The translations under genes were made by a program, and so were the position numbers. A stretch of DNA of 64,000 nt from Sodiomyces alkalinus F11. Taxonomy: Eukaryota; Ascomycota; Sordariomycetes; Glomerellales; Plectosphaerellaceae. The stretch spans positions 1,762,740-1,826,739 of the forward strand of contig NW_021167081.1 in the NCBI RefSeq assembly GCF_003711515.1. Direction: 5' to 3'. Positions within the stretch are counted from its first letter, which is position 1. Every line of letters begins with the position of its first letter. A model generated the notes under the pieces. The model was given only the letters and a program-made list of their open reading frames with translations. It was not told the DNA's origin and did not search any database. Of this stretch, positions 12,901 to 24,239 are shown one piece after another.

Positions 12901-15457
12901 AAGTCTTTCTACTATTTTCGACGGATATCGGGATCGGGTAAGGTTTCCTTCATAGTCTCCTACTTACTCTCTAATCTCCACCGGAGCTAGCTAAGCTTCC
13001 AGTCTATATCGGGATTCTATTTATTAAACTATAGTTCGCTAAGGATAACGTCCTTATAACCTATATCGTATATATCGAACTTTATTATTCTAGTCTTATT
13101 CTGGATTTTAACCTGAAGGTGTATAGTCTCCTAGTTAATAATAACTTCTTCGTGGGACTGGTTCTTTCCCATATATAGAGTAACCTCGTACTCCTCTTCT
13201 AGGTATTTCCTGACCCAGGGTATAAAGAACTTTCTCACGGCTACCGGTAAGATAAAGTTTCCTGCTACGCCTATATCTAATAGTGCGTTTATCTCGTATT
13301 CGTTAAGTCGTATCCTAATATAATAATGCCCTATACTGCTACGTGTTATAGAGTATATCTATCGAGTGCCTCTCGCGTGCTCCTAGCGATAGTATACTCC
13401 TAGTTTTTTACCCGTTTAGCTCGGCGTTTAAGGGATATTTCCTTATCTAAGAACCCGTACTGGATTGAAAATCGTTCTATCCGTCGTAGGCGTTCGTCGA
13501 GGGCCTAGAAGCGTGATTCCTAAGCTTCTTAGTCTCGTTCTAGTTATCGGATTTTCTTAGAAGCGTGTATTACGTAGCTAGTAGTATCGTATTCGTCTAA
13601 CCGGTACTCGTAGTAATTATATCTAGGTGGTTAATCGTCCGATCCTCGTAGGCCTGTTACCTGGTTAGTAAGAATATCCCGGTCCTCCTAAGCGTGGTAA
13701 GGTCGCTAACGTGTAGTTTATTACTATCCCCTGCTAGTGTCTATCGGTACTATACGGTAGGCCCTATTAAGGTTAGGCTTAGCGAAACGGACTTAGTGGG
13801 TTTATCCCAGTGGTTCCTCCGTGAGCTGGTCGAGTATCCGCAGCTAGATAGTTTCTTCCTTAACCAGGTCGACCGCTTCTAAGGATTGATATTAGAAGTT
13901 CGTGTTATTATCCGGGGTTTCGTCGGACTCCGTTTCCTAATCCTGTTCTTCGACCTCGGCGATTTTCTCTCGGGCACGATCTTCTCCCTCCTGGATTTCT
14001 AAGATCCGCTTCTATCTCTCAGCTTCTTCTTTCGTCCATCCGTATTTTCGAAGGATTTCCGCGATAGTTTACGAAGCTAGTTCATCCTCGTCCCAGTCAG
14101 GGATCTCAAGGCCATAGTCGTCATCGTACTCGTTACTAAATACTATAGCGAGTATCTTCTAGGGTCTCTTAGGGTAGTACCTAGCTCCGTCTTTCCCTAA
14201 TTAGTATACTAGATAATAGTTATCGTAGCAGGTTGCCTAATAGAGGTTAACGTGTGGTATTTCGTCCCTATAAATTTCCAGGTATCTAATAGCGTTAATT
14301 TCCTTCTAGGGTCTTTCTTTCTCGATCGTATTTACTTATCGTTACGGTCGTTCTTTTTTAGGCTTATAATAGTCGCGTGCGTAATAACCTAGTCTATTAT
14401 AGTTATAGCACTTAACTCTCGTTATATCCCTTTTACCCTGTTTATCGTTCTGTCGGTTAATATTATCGAGCTCTATAAGTCTACTATAGTATCTATATAA
14501 GGTGTTTCCGAACTAGCGTGGGTATAACTATTTCTTCTTCGAATTAGCCGTATAGAACGGAACGCTCGTTTAATACTTCTTCTAATAGCGTCGTTTATAG
14601 TTCCGGTTATTAATACGAATTACTATTACGGTATATTCGCTAAACGTCTTAGGTCGGTCTAATCGGTATAGTTCGTCCTTCACTTCTTCCTTAAGTCCTT
14701 AGTAGTACCGATCTATAAGGGGCTTATCCGGGTAGCTAAGCTTCGATAAGATTTACTAGAATCTTATAGTATAGTCTATAGCTAACTTAGTCTAACGTAG
14801 CTGGCTTAGTCGTTCGGCCGCGACTTATTCCTTATCGGGCTGGCCGAAGATAGCGTTAAGTCTTTCGACGAATATATCGAAGTTCTTAAAGATTACCGTG
14901 GTCCCGGGCTTCCTTAGGATCTCTGTTCCTATATTCTCCAGGTAGTCCCTATAAATAGATTCGAACTATTCGTGCGCGTCTCCCGTAAGGAGTGCCGCGG
15001 TATAGAGTACCTTAGTTTCTTCCGTACGGATACTATCCTGGTAAAATAGGAGATAGCCTCTAAGCTAGGTAATAAAGCTCTAAAGCTATCCTCGAGTTCT
15101 GTCGTACTTAGGGGGTATAGGGTACCTGTACTTAGCCCCGATTCCAGGATAGTTTAGCTAAGCCCTTAGGGTCGTATTTTCCCCCTAAAGCTGAGTAATC
15201 ATATCGCGAATCTGCTAAAGGTCGTTACTTCCTCTAGTGGTAGTGGTAGGCATCGCGGTGCTTATAGCGTTCGTGGTACGGTTATTGTTCGACATATTGG
15301 AAGAGTGATTGCTGGCTACTTCGTCGTCTTGTTGAGGTTATTCTGGTCCTTCCTCTTCGTCGGAGGAACTGGATTCTTCAGACGATGATTCTTCTTCAGA
15401 TAAAGTGACTTCTTCTTCCTTATACGAAGTAGCTTCTGCTTCGGGCGTACTGCTCAT
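9985..15457 (-). pseudogene. Gypsy-2 gag-pol relic with chromodomain
   Basis: Read from 15457 leftwards: gag start MSSTPEAEATSYKEEE with a Ser/Glu-rich N-terminus; CCHC knuckle about 14370-14410 (CYNYNRLGYYARDYY, from CYNC...); aspartic protease about 13261-13295 (ALLDIGVAGNF, Ser of DSG lost); RT about 12000-12800, of which 12060-12305 is still open and shows MPFGLINTL and YLDDIL; RNase H about 11300-11700; integrase zinc region about 11080-11200; integrase core about 10680-11054 with MDFVTGFP, ITDRDKLF and a later DG.TEIINQ glutamate; chromodomain about 9985-10135 (ILDYRETLDGTEYLIK then KNYDHGDN, EPKDNL). A C-terminal chromodomain defines the chromovirus lineage and is thought to guide integration to heterochromatin. 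TAA/TAG stops interrupt all domains. Confidence 0.88.
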
Positions 15458-15497
15458 TAGCTATCAAGGTCAGCTTACCGAACAGGATCGATTAAAA

Positions 15498-16032
15498 TAT
15501 TACGACGGCTTCCGGTCCTCTATAGTATAGCGGACGATAGGGGACTAATATCGAGGTTTTAGTTTAAAATAAGAAGAGGATATTAACTAAAGAGCAGTAA
15601 CTATCGTTCGTAGTGTCTAGTCGTAGTTACGTCGTAAAGACTAGGCGTCTCTTTTACGAGGTAGAGTTAAGCGTAGACTAATAGTCTAGGTGAAGACTTA
15701 GATTAATCGATATCTTATTCCCTAATAGAAGTAAGACCTAGGATACTCTGGTTTATATAGTGATAGCACCTCCTCACCCGTAGCGACTATTCCTCGCGTG
15801 GTTACTATGCCCAGGTGATTCTGTCGTGACTGATCACTTATTGGTCACTTCGGCCGAGTGACCGACCCTGGTCCATCCCGGACGACATATAAGTATCCCC
15901 GTACCTGGTGACACGTGACCCAGCACATGACTCCCTGAGTCATCCCGTGCTATCCCCCGTCCGGGGCTGTCCCGTGGGATATATGCCAGTATACCCGTGG
16001 GGTTGGTCTATGTTAGGCGGCTGGCCGTAACA
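15498..16032 (-). repeat. Gypsy-2 right LTR (5' LTR of the element)
   Basis: A 535-bp direct repeat of 8707-9241. Its right half is nearly undamaged (intact CACATG, CTGAGTCA and similar), while its left half is more RIP'd than the partner. The direct repeat GCGTA follows at 16033. Confidence 0.95.
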
Positions 16033-19000
16033 GCGTATTCGGCATAGGGGCTATAATATAAGAGAAGACCTACTAGATAGTAGTAAAGGGAATACTAATA
16101 GCGTAGCTATTAGCCTATAACCCCGATACGGCACTATAGGAAATCCGACTCTAGAATAACGCGATAATTACCCGAATTAAGGCTAGGAAGCCTAGGAATA
16201 ATATAGCGCGCACGGCGCTACTACTTATCGAAGTCGCCTGCCCCGAGGACGTGGAGCGGCCAATTAAGGAGGGGGTCTTCTTTAACTACGGATACTATAA
16301 CTATAAACTATATAACCCTAAGATCTCCTTATAACGGTGCTTTAAATACCTCGACTTCGGGTATAAGGCTAGCTAGTACTAGGCAATAAAAGCGCTATAC
16401 GGATACTATAACGGCGTAGAGTCGGTGTATTAAGGAGGCTTCGCGGTATACGAAACTAAGACGGATCCAAAGAAACGACGCTACGCCTCCTATCAGGGGC
16501 CGTATGCGGTATTTAACGATAAGTGCCAGAATATAGCGAAGGAGAGGGCGCGAACTAAGGAGGCGTATACTAATAGGGTAAGGTAATTCGACCTTAGTTA
16601 GATTAAGAAGTAGAGGGCGGAGCGAGAGCGTAGTGTCTTTATATTATCGTAGGAGACCTTAATTCCTAAGCCGCTAAAGAAGAAAAGGAAGTAAAAAGGA
16701 CGCCCCTCGGGGTTACGGAATATCCTCCTACGGTTATATAGTATCCTACCCGCGCTTATTAGCGATAGCGGCCCGATTACGTGGTTCCTCGCCTCTAGCA
16801 CCCTTACCTTCTAGCCTTTATAGGGCCTCGCCCCTTACCCCGGAGCTACCCCTAAAATATAGCTATAAAGCGAAATAAACACGGCGTAGCCGCCGATAAA
16901 GATAAATAATTAGAATTATCTAGTAGAATATAGGGGGATAGCGGGATAGAGTATAGTAAGCGCTCTATAACTATAGCGGGCATAATATAATAGTAGTAAT
17001 AAAGCCGGGGCTAAATAAAAGAAAGAGCCTAGTCTGCCTAAGGGGATATAATTATAGGATAGTATAGGGGAGTAGATAGGCGTTACTCTATATATATAAA
17101 TAGTATAAGGCTATAGTGTTTACATAGTATACGGGAGACGACTAGGCCTAGGCCACGATTAGGGTTAAAGCGTAATAGTAAGAGACGAGTATCTAGGTAG
17201 TATACTCGCTATGCTATAAGGGAAGAGAGTAGAGAACCCTGATACACGCCCTTATAGCGGAGCCGGCGCGGTAATATACCGTTTTAGTAGGGGACTTTAA
17301 CCTTAAGAACCCTTTTTAGGATAGGCGGGATAGATATGATAGGCAGTTAAAGGACCTTATAGCGCTCGCGTACTAGTAATAACTCGACCTTATAACCCTA
17401 AAAGAATATATTACCCGGACCTTAGCGGATACTAATCGGTAATATAGTATACTCGATCTTACCTAGGTTTCTCTAGACCTATCCTACCTATACTATAGGG
17501 ATAACCTAGACCTTACAGGCTTAGACTATATAGCCTAGGCTATCGATATCGATATAGCGTAGCCGCGCTAGCGTACCGCTAGTAAAGGATAGAGGTAGAG
17601 AAAGCTAGACTACGAAATAGTATAGAAGGAAGCCTAAAGGCTTAACCGGGGAAAAATAACCCCCGCGCTAGAAGTAATCGACTAGACTACGGACCGAATA
17701 CTTTAAGACCTTATAGAGATCGTGGATATAGCGGCGCTATAGCGCGAGCCGACCGCTTTCCGGGATAGGCCGTTATAGTAGATATAGGAGATAGCGGAGG
17801 CGAATAGGGAGGTTATAAGGCTTACGCGGTATTATTATAGGCGGAGATCGTGTAGTAGATAGGATAAACTAAAAAAGGCGGAGAAACGACGCGATATACT
17901 AGTTAGGATAGAGAAATAGAGATACTAGCGTAACGCCGTTAACGCGATAGCGGCGGATTAGAAAAGCCTTTAAACGCTTTAATATTAGGCCTAAATAGTA
18001 AGCTATTTACCCCCGGACCTCCTATCTATCCCGCCCCTATAATATAGTATAGGCGGACCGGCCGCGATAATATATAAGGATAAAGCGATTATCCTAGTAA
18101 AGAAGTTTTTTCCTTTACTATACCCTACGGAGAGTAGCTATATCGGTAACGCGCCGAGGACGGAGATACTACCTCTTAAATAAAAAGTTATAGAGGAGGA
18201 TATCTAGTAAATAATTAAATAAATAGCGAAATAGAAGGCGTCCGGCAAAGACGGCCTGCCGAATAGGTTTCTATACGCCTATAGCCTATTACTATACAGG
18301 TAATTAACGCGACTTTTCTTAACGAGCCTCGCGGCCGTATATTTCCTATAGCGGTACTATACCGCCGAGGTAATAATACTTAAGAAACCGGGTAAACCGA
18401 AAAAGGCTTACTTAACGGCCTCGGGGTAGCGATTAATCTCGCTCCTTAACGTGATAGGGGAAGTCCTCGAGAAAATACTAGTAAATAGGATCGTGGCCGT
18501 TATAAAGGAGTATTAACTCCTCCCCGCTGGATAGATAGGTAATAGGAAGCACCGTAATATAATAGTAGCGGTTAGGGTAATTACTAAGGGGGTATACACC
18601 GCGTAGGAGCGTAGCGGGATTATAGCGTAACTAAAACTAGATATCTAGGGAGTATTCGATATAGTATTATACTATAAGCTCCTCAAGGTCCTTACCTAGT
18701 ACGGCTTTCCGGACTAGATTATTTAGTAGACCCGGTTATACCTTATAGCGTGGATAGCGCGCCTACGCTTTAACGGCGATATAGTATAATAGGTTATTAT
18801 CTAAGCAAGGGTCCCCTAAGAATCCTTACTCTCCCCTATCCTATTTATACTATTTATCGGGACGCTTTACTAGGAATTAATCCGGATATTATAGGTCGTG
18901 GTAATCGGATTCGCGGATAACACGAATATCCTAGTCTTCGGGCGTAATAAGGCCGCTCTACGGATACACCTTAAGCGAGTATAGGTAGTCTGCTAAAACT

Positions 19001-20100
19001 AGTTATAGAAAAGTAGACTCCGATTTAAGCCACGGAAATACGAACTTCTTTACTTTACGAAGAAATATAACCCGCCGCCGCTTTAACTACGTCTTAATAG
19101 TGTACCGGCACTATAAGTTTAGGAGATAAAGGTCCTCGGGGTTACTTTAGACTAGAAACTTATATTCCGCCCGTATTTTCGGAGACTTAAGGCGAAGCTC
19201 CTTACTTAGAAGTACGCTCTTATAAGACTTATAGCGTTAGCGTAAGGATACTGTATCGGAGATGCGCGGAAGCTTTACTAAATAATAGTCTAAAGCGCTG
19301 CGCTATACACGGCCTTAGCCTTTATATAATAATAGGAAAAGGAGAGAAGCCGAGTAGCGTACTTAAGGGCCTAGCTAGCGAGTAGGCGTAATATCTATAT
19401 ATTATTATAGGTATATATCGGGCTATAGCTATAAAGGTAGTTAAGATAAAGGCGGGTATCCCCGTACTAGACTTATATTATAACGCCTTAACGGTATAGG
19501 CTGTCGCGCGGATAATAAGCACCTAAATAGAGTAAGCGATTTTCTAAGTCTAATATATAGCCGAGGCGGCTATATAACGCCAATAACGGATAGGGATACG
19601 ACCTTACCTAAGGTCCTAGGAAGTCTAGAAGTAGGAGGTAGACTTATAGCTCCTCGGGAGGGACCCGGTTAAACGCCTTAGGGAAGAATAGATATATAAG
19701 TAGAAACGCACTTTACCGCGCTAATATAATAGCGTAGCCGCGGCGTGGACGCCTTAGTTTAGCCGCGCGGTATTCCTAAGGTATAAGGGCCTTATAAAGC
19801 TATAGAGCTTAATCCTTACGTAGATCCGGATAAAGAAGATCGGTCTCCGGTATTTTCTTTTTACGAGAGGGGTCCTAGACGTAGTAACACCGCGTTATAG
19901 ATATAAGGATAGAGGCTACGAAATAGCGGAATATATTATGCTATAGTATAAAGACGTATTAGAGGAGTTATAATAACTCCTTACCGGTAACGCGGGAGCG
20001 TAGCTCCGTATAAAGGGGGACTAGCTTAGAGCCCTCTAAGATAAAGGGCGGGCGGGTAAATAGTAAAGTGGTTTCTAAAGTTAGGCCGCCTACATAACTT

Positions 20101-22029
20101 CCGTGTCGTATAATAATTAGAGGTAGAGGAATAAAGGCGATTACATAGCGGGGATATAATAAGGGACTATAAAGGAGGATAAGCGAGGAAGTAATAGTTA
20201 TTAGTCCGGCCGTTATATAGTAAAGCTACGCTACTAATACGGTAATTACCCGGTAAACCCCCTTAATAGTTATTTACTCTTTTATAGAATACTCCGAGCT
20301 AATCTTACCCCTATCTATAATATTAACTTCGTTATCTTCTTCCTTCTCCTTAAAAGCGGAGGCGGTTAGGTTTATAGAGGAGGGAACCGGAAAACCTTAT
20401 AAGAAGGGTTAGAAGCGGGGCCGTAACGGGGTTAGTATAAAGGGAACTTATAAAATACCCGAGTAAAATCTCTAGTATCTCTTTATTACGGATATAGTCC
20501 CCGCACGATAAGGGCGTAGCGGTAATAATAGAACTACCCGTACTACTAATAGTATAATAAAGCGCGGTATAATACGAATAAAGAGCGCGGGACTAATAAG
20601 TAACGGACTAATAGTATACGCGAATATTCTAGGATAGGGTTAGCCGCGGGAACTATATAAAGGCGTAGCGCGGGAGTATTAAGGAGACTTATAAAAGGTA
20701 TCGAGCGCTTACGGGCGTTAGCGGCTATCTCTAATAGAGTATAGGCGGTATCTTAATAGGATAACGGGATCTAGGCTAAACGGTTAGCGGCGCGATTATA
20801 TAATAGGGACGGAGTGAGGAAGACTAATAAAGGCGTAGGAATAAATACTTCGATTACCCTTAATATATTTAATATATTTTACGCCGGCACCTAGGGAGAG
20901 TTAGTAAAAAGACTAATATAGTAAGGGCGTAGCGTAACGGATATAGCGATAGTACGGGAATACTTATTAAGGGGGTTACGGTAAGGAGGAGTATAGTAAT
21001 CTTAAGCTAAGGAGATAACGCACGGAATATAGAGAGACGATTATAAGGTCGGGCCGAACGATAAAAGTTAATAAGGCGTAGAGTAAATATAGCGAGGGCG
21101 CCGCGCGAATAAGGCAGGGAAGAACTTATAGGAGTTAGCTTAAGGGTTACCGGGCCTTTACCCTTTTAGGCTCCGGTACCGGTACCCTTTTTCTTAGGAG
21201 TTATAGTGGCGAGGATATAAACTTACCTTTAACGATAATAGCTTAAAGAGAGGAAAAACGGAAAAGAGGAAAAGAAGAAAAAAAGGGGGATATTTATAAG
21301 GAGGGGGGAAGCGCCGGATTAGCCCTATAAATTACCCTGCCTGCTAAATTAGCCCTATAGAAATAGTAGTTACGCCTAATTTACGCTATTATACCTTCCC
21401 CGGGAACTATAAACTATATAAGGGAGGAAGGTATAAGGTTAGAAACCTATCTATACGGCTATTAAAATAGAAACCGTATCGGGGGAGTATAAAAAGCGTA
21501 CTATACCTTAATAGCTACTATAAACGGTAAGTATATAAGGGAGGTTTATAAATAAAACGATAAATAAAGGAAGACACGCTAAGGGGGTAAGTATAGCCGT
21601 GCCCTTACCGGAAAAGAAAGGAAGGGAGGGTATAAAGGGTATTATAGCGGGGGAACCTACCCTATTAGTTTTAGAATAAAGGAAAGGATAGCGGCGAGTA
21701 ACCGCGCCAGCCACGCGCTAAGGGCGTACACGACCGGCGCGGTATAGACTAGAACTAACTAGCCGACCCCCGTTAGCTACTAGCCCGGAGGTAAGATCCG
21801 GATATTCGGAATACGGCGAAATAGCGGCCGCGGAGCGATAACGTATCGGCTGCGCACGATAAACCTTTCTTATATAACGAGAGCGGGGGGGTTTTATCTA
21901 TAACCGGTTTCCCCTTAAAACCTAGCGAAGGACTATTACCCAGGTGGCTAGTTTAGCTTAGCTAAGCGAGAACAGCGTAATAAATAATAATAATAATAAT
22001 ACTTTCTTTTAGCTTTATTATAATCTATT
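20101..22029. repeat. RIP-mutated repeat, family unassigned
   Basis: About 1.9 kb after the LINE. It has strong RIP composition and no domain I can name. A plus-strand stretch about 20690-20820 reads as a basic helix-like peptide (GIERLRALAAISNRVQA). A (TAA)n microsatellite lies near 21983-22002. The short open frame at 21508-21714 minus is probably chance. It may be 3' LINE sequence, part of the Gypsy whose gag follows, or another element. Confidence 0.5.
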
Positions 22030-22850
22030 TAATTAATTTAGTTATTATTAGGTTATTTATACTCTTTTCTAACTATTTCTAGCCTTTTATATCTTATTAT
22101 TACCTTATACTTTTTTAACTTATAGCCTTAGTTGTACTTACTAGTTTCTTATACCTTTAGACCCTATTAGAGTCGCTATCGTACTTATATCGTAGTTCCG
22201 CCTGTAGCACTCCTTAAGGTAATAGGGGAGGTATAATATAACGAAGTAGTTCTTCGCGGCGTCCATGGGAAAGGATTAAAAATCCAGGTTAAACCGCTGG
22301 TTAGTTTCTTAGATAAACGTGTGATATTTAGCCTAGGACACGCTATCCTATTTCGGAAGGGGAAAATTAAACTTAGCCTATATAGCGGACCCGTGTATAG
22401 ATAATATCGTTGATATATCGTGGATATACTCGGATCCTGATAGGGTTACGATAATACGACGTCGAGGTTCGGGCTTACGGTGGTTCCGCGCCGTTATCCA
22501 CTTAACGCGTTCGTCTAGTTATTTCTCTGTTAGCGTGGCGAGGTTAACGTTTATATATAGGGGCAGGTTAGGGTTATACGCGGGTCCCGTTATGGTTATA
22601 GGAGAGACGGAGACGGTGGCAGGGGTAGAGGCAGTAGTAAAGGTAATACTAGCGATAAGGCTAGGAATAGGTACGGGGGCAGGGATAGAAGCAGGAATAG
22701 GCGCTTATACGGTGGCAGACACGGGAGCCGTGTTAGTTCCTAGCGTGTTTCTATCGTGTTCCTTATCAGCGTCCTTTATAAAGGCGGTTTCGCTATCGCG
22801 TAGCTATCGCTTAAACTAGCTAGCAGCCTCGTTAAAATCGAAGATAGGAT
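22030..22850 (-). pseudogene. Gypsy gag relic, Gypsy-1-like
   Basis: Minus-strand translation of about 22150-22330 gives AKYHTFI.ETNQRFNLDF and DAAKNYFVILYLPYYLKE, which aligns by eye with the Gypsy-1 gag (VKYRTFI.EVK.RFIINP and NALKNYYVIASLLNYFKE, about 4590-4700). Only a gag part is visible. The Gly/Ala-rich open frame at 22535-22819 on the plus strand is the shadow of its low-complexity N-terminal region. Confidence 0.6.
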
Positions 22851-23310
22851 TATTTATTTCGTAATAGTTAGATATCTTAGTGACTCTCCTTAACGGTCTT
22901 CGCGCCCTTAGAGGGTAAAGCGGTTAAAATATTAAATAGGTAGTCGTAAAGAGTGAAAAGATAGGGTTAAGTAAGAAACCAGGTATAATCACGATAGGGT
23001 TATAATCGGGAAAGTATAGGGGTGGCTAAAGAATTAGATTAATCGCTAGCCTCTCCCTTAAAAGGGAACGCTCCCTTACTCCTTAAGGCTACGCTTTACT
23101 CCTCGAGGACTACGTATTTACTTCCTCGAGGGCTACCTTATTTACTTCGAGGGACTATTCTGTTTACTATGTGATAATTTACTTTATTTATGCCTCGAGG
23201 GGTCTTAGACTAGGCATACCTGGACCCCTATGGGTTTATACTGGGGACCTATTATAACTACTGCCGTAGGCACCTGATAATAACTAGCGTTATTTAACTA
23301 GTAGTATATT
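22851..23310. other. Possible LTR/leader of the gag relic; CTCGAGG repeats
   Basis: No coding signal. The motif CTCGAGG or a near variant recurs around 23100-23215, beside GGGACTATTC and similar short blocks. Its position upstream (minus sense) of a gag relic suggests a leader or LTR, but no second copy is present for proof. Confidence 0.3.
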
Positions 23311-23314
23311 AATA

Positions 23315-23823
23315 GTTACGGAGACTTATAACTAAGACGAATAGACGGCGGTATATAAGAATATTAGCCGTCGCTTTAATACTAGCTAGGCTATAATATT
23401 TAGGTAGGTTATAGCTACGGTTAAGTCTCTTAGCAGTAGTCGTTTCTTTCTATAGGGCCTAGGCGGTATAGGGAAGATATTCGTATATTACGGTCTCTCT
23501 GCATATTTCCGGTTACGCGGGGAGATTATCCTCTACGTGGCTTCCTCCGGTATCGCGGCCGTTCTTTTAAAGTGTAGTCGTACGGCCTATTCGCGGTTTA
23601 AAATTCCTTTATATATTTATGATAGCTTAACCTATAGTATACCGAAGAATTCTATCCTTCCCGGCTTATTATAGGAGATAAGGCTTATTATCTAGGATAA
23701 GGTTCCGATATAGTATAAGCACTACTTTAAGGCCGTTAGCTATTTATTATAGTATATACATAGCTATACTAAGCTTTTTAGCGGTATTTCTATTATTTTC
23801 GTTGGCGATTTTACTTAGATCCT
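23315..23823 (+). pseudogene. Helitron-type PIF1-like helicase relic, N-terminal part
   Basis: Plus-strand translation shows the PIF1/Helitron helicase core: a QTAV-like segment near 23345; Walker A as RFFL(W)GLGGIGKIF at about 23428-23470 (from FFLDGPGGTGKTF); IILYVASSGIAAVLL; RTAYSRFKIPL; Walker B region RLII(.)DKVPI (from LIIWDEVPM); and FSGISIIFVGDFT.IL near 23780-23823. Bracketed or dotted residues are RIP stops or changes. No Rep domain is visible and the helicase is cut at 23823 by the inverted-repeat element. Helitron-borne PIF1 is more likely than the cellular gene because of the RIP and the surroundings. Confidence 0.75.
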
Positions 23824-24024
23824 ATTACGGGCTATGGCCCGCGGAATAGTCCCCGGTAGTAGCCGGGACTAAGAAGCACGGACCTCCTAGCAAGGCCTAT
23901 GCGATTATATATATACTTAGTCGCCTATATACCGCGTAGACTTTTCCGTTCCTCCTTTCCTTCCTTAGTTCGAATAATCTATATTTTCGGCCTTAATACG
24001 TAAATAACTTTTAATAAGCCGTTA
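23824..24024 (+). repeat. Left terminal inverted repeat
   Basis: Inverted partner of 25998-26196. It contains the palindrome about 23847-23870. Confidence 0.8.
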
Positions 24025-24239
24025 TATATTCGAACTTATAAAACTATAAGCTTCGACGCTTATATAGAAGGAGGTCCGGGCCACTTCGCCCTAAGCCCAC
24101 TAAGGGGCTAAGGGCAGGTCGTAAAGACCTCGTATAATAAGATTGACGAACGCGTGTTATAACGCGTATAAAAAGCGGTAAGAATATATATCGCCCCTAT
24201 TTATAATATAATCGTTAGCCTATAAGCGGCCTTTAAGAG

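Larger units (their letters stand above)
8707..16032 (-). mobile_element. Gypsy-2: complete Ty3/Gypsy chromovirus, nested in the LINE
   Basis: A full-length element of 7326 bp with two 535-bp LTRs and a perfect 5-bp target duplication GCGTA (8702-8706 and 16033-16037). Gag-pol is on the minus strand. The LTR ends are TATTACG...CGTAATA on the left and TATTACG...CGTAACA on the right, that is TGTTACG...CGTAACA before RIP. It keeps more CA/TG than its neighbours, so it is probably the youngest element of this block. It cannot move by itself now, because gag and pol hold stops. Confidence 0.93.
7869..20100 (+). mobile_element. Tad-like LINE, split by Gypsy-2
   Basis: A plus-strand non-LTR retrotransposon in two parts, about 7869-8706 and 16033-20100, rejoining precisely around Gypsy-2. 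ORF1 (gag-like) spans the break and has CCHC-type knuckles near 16255-16400. ORF2 has an AP-endonuclease domain (GDFN motif near 17295), RT (SGKDGLPN near 18245; FADNTN near 18912 for FADDTN), an RNase H region about 19400-19700 and a Cys/His tail near 19880-19960. The order is that of the fungal Tad1 clade. All frames carry many TAA/TAG stops. Outer ends are approximate; no poly(A) tail is clear. Confidence 0.8.

Noticed and set aside
16598..16801. Short minus frame in the LINE
   Set aside because: It is antisense to LINE ORF1 in a region with few TG steps, where chance open frames arise because TGA is rare.
22535..22819. Gly/Ala/Val-rich 94-residue open frame in RIP'd DNA
   Set aside because: It lies opposite the low-complexity part of a minus-strand gag relic. 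It has a repeat-like composition and no gene signals.
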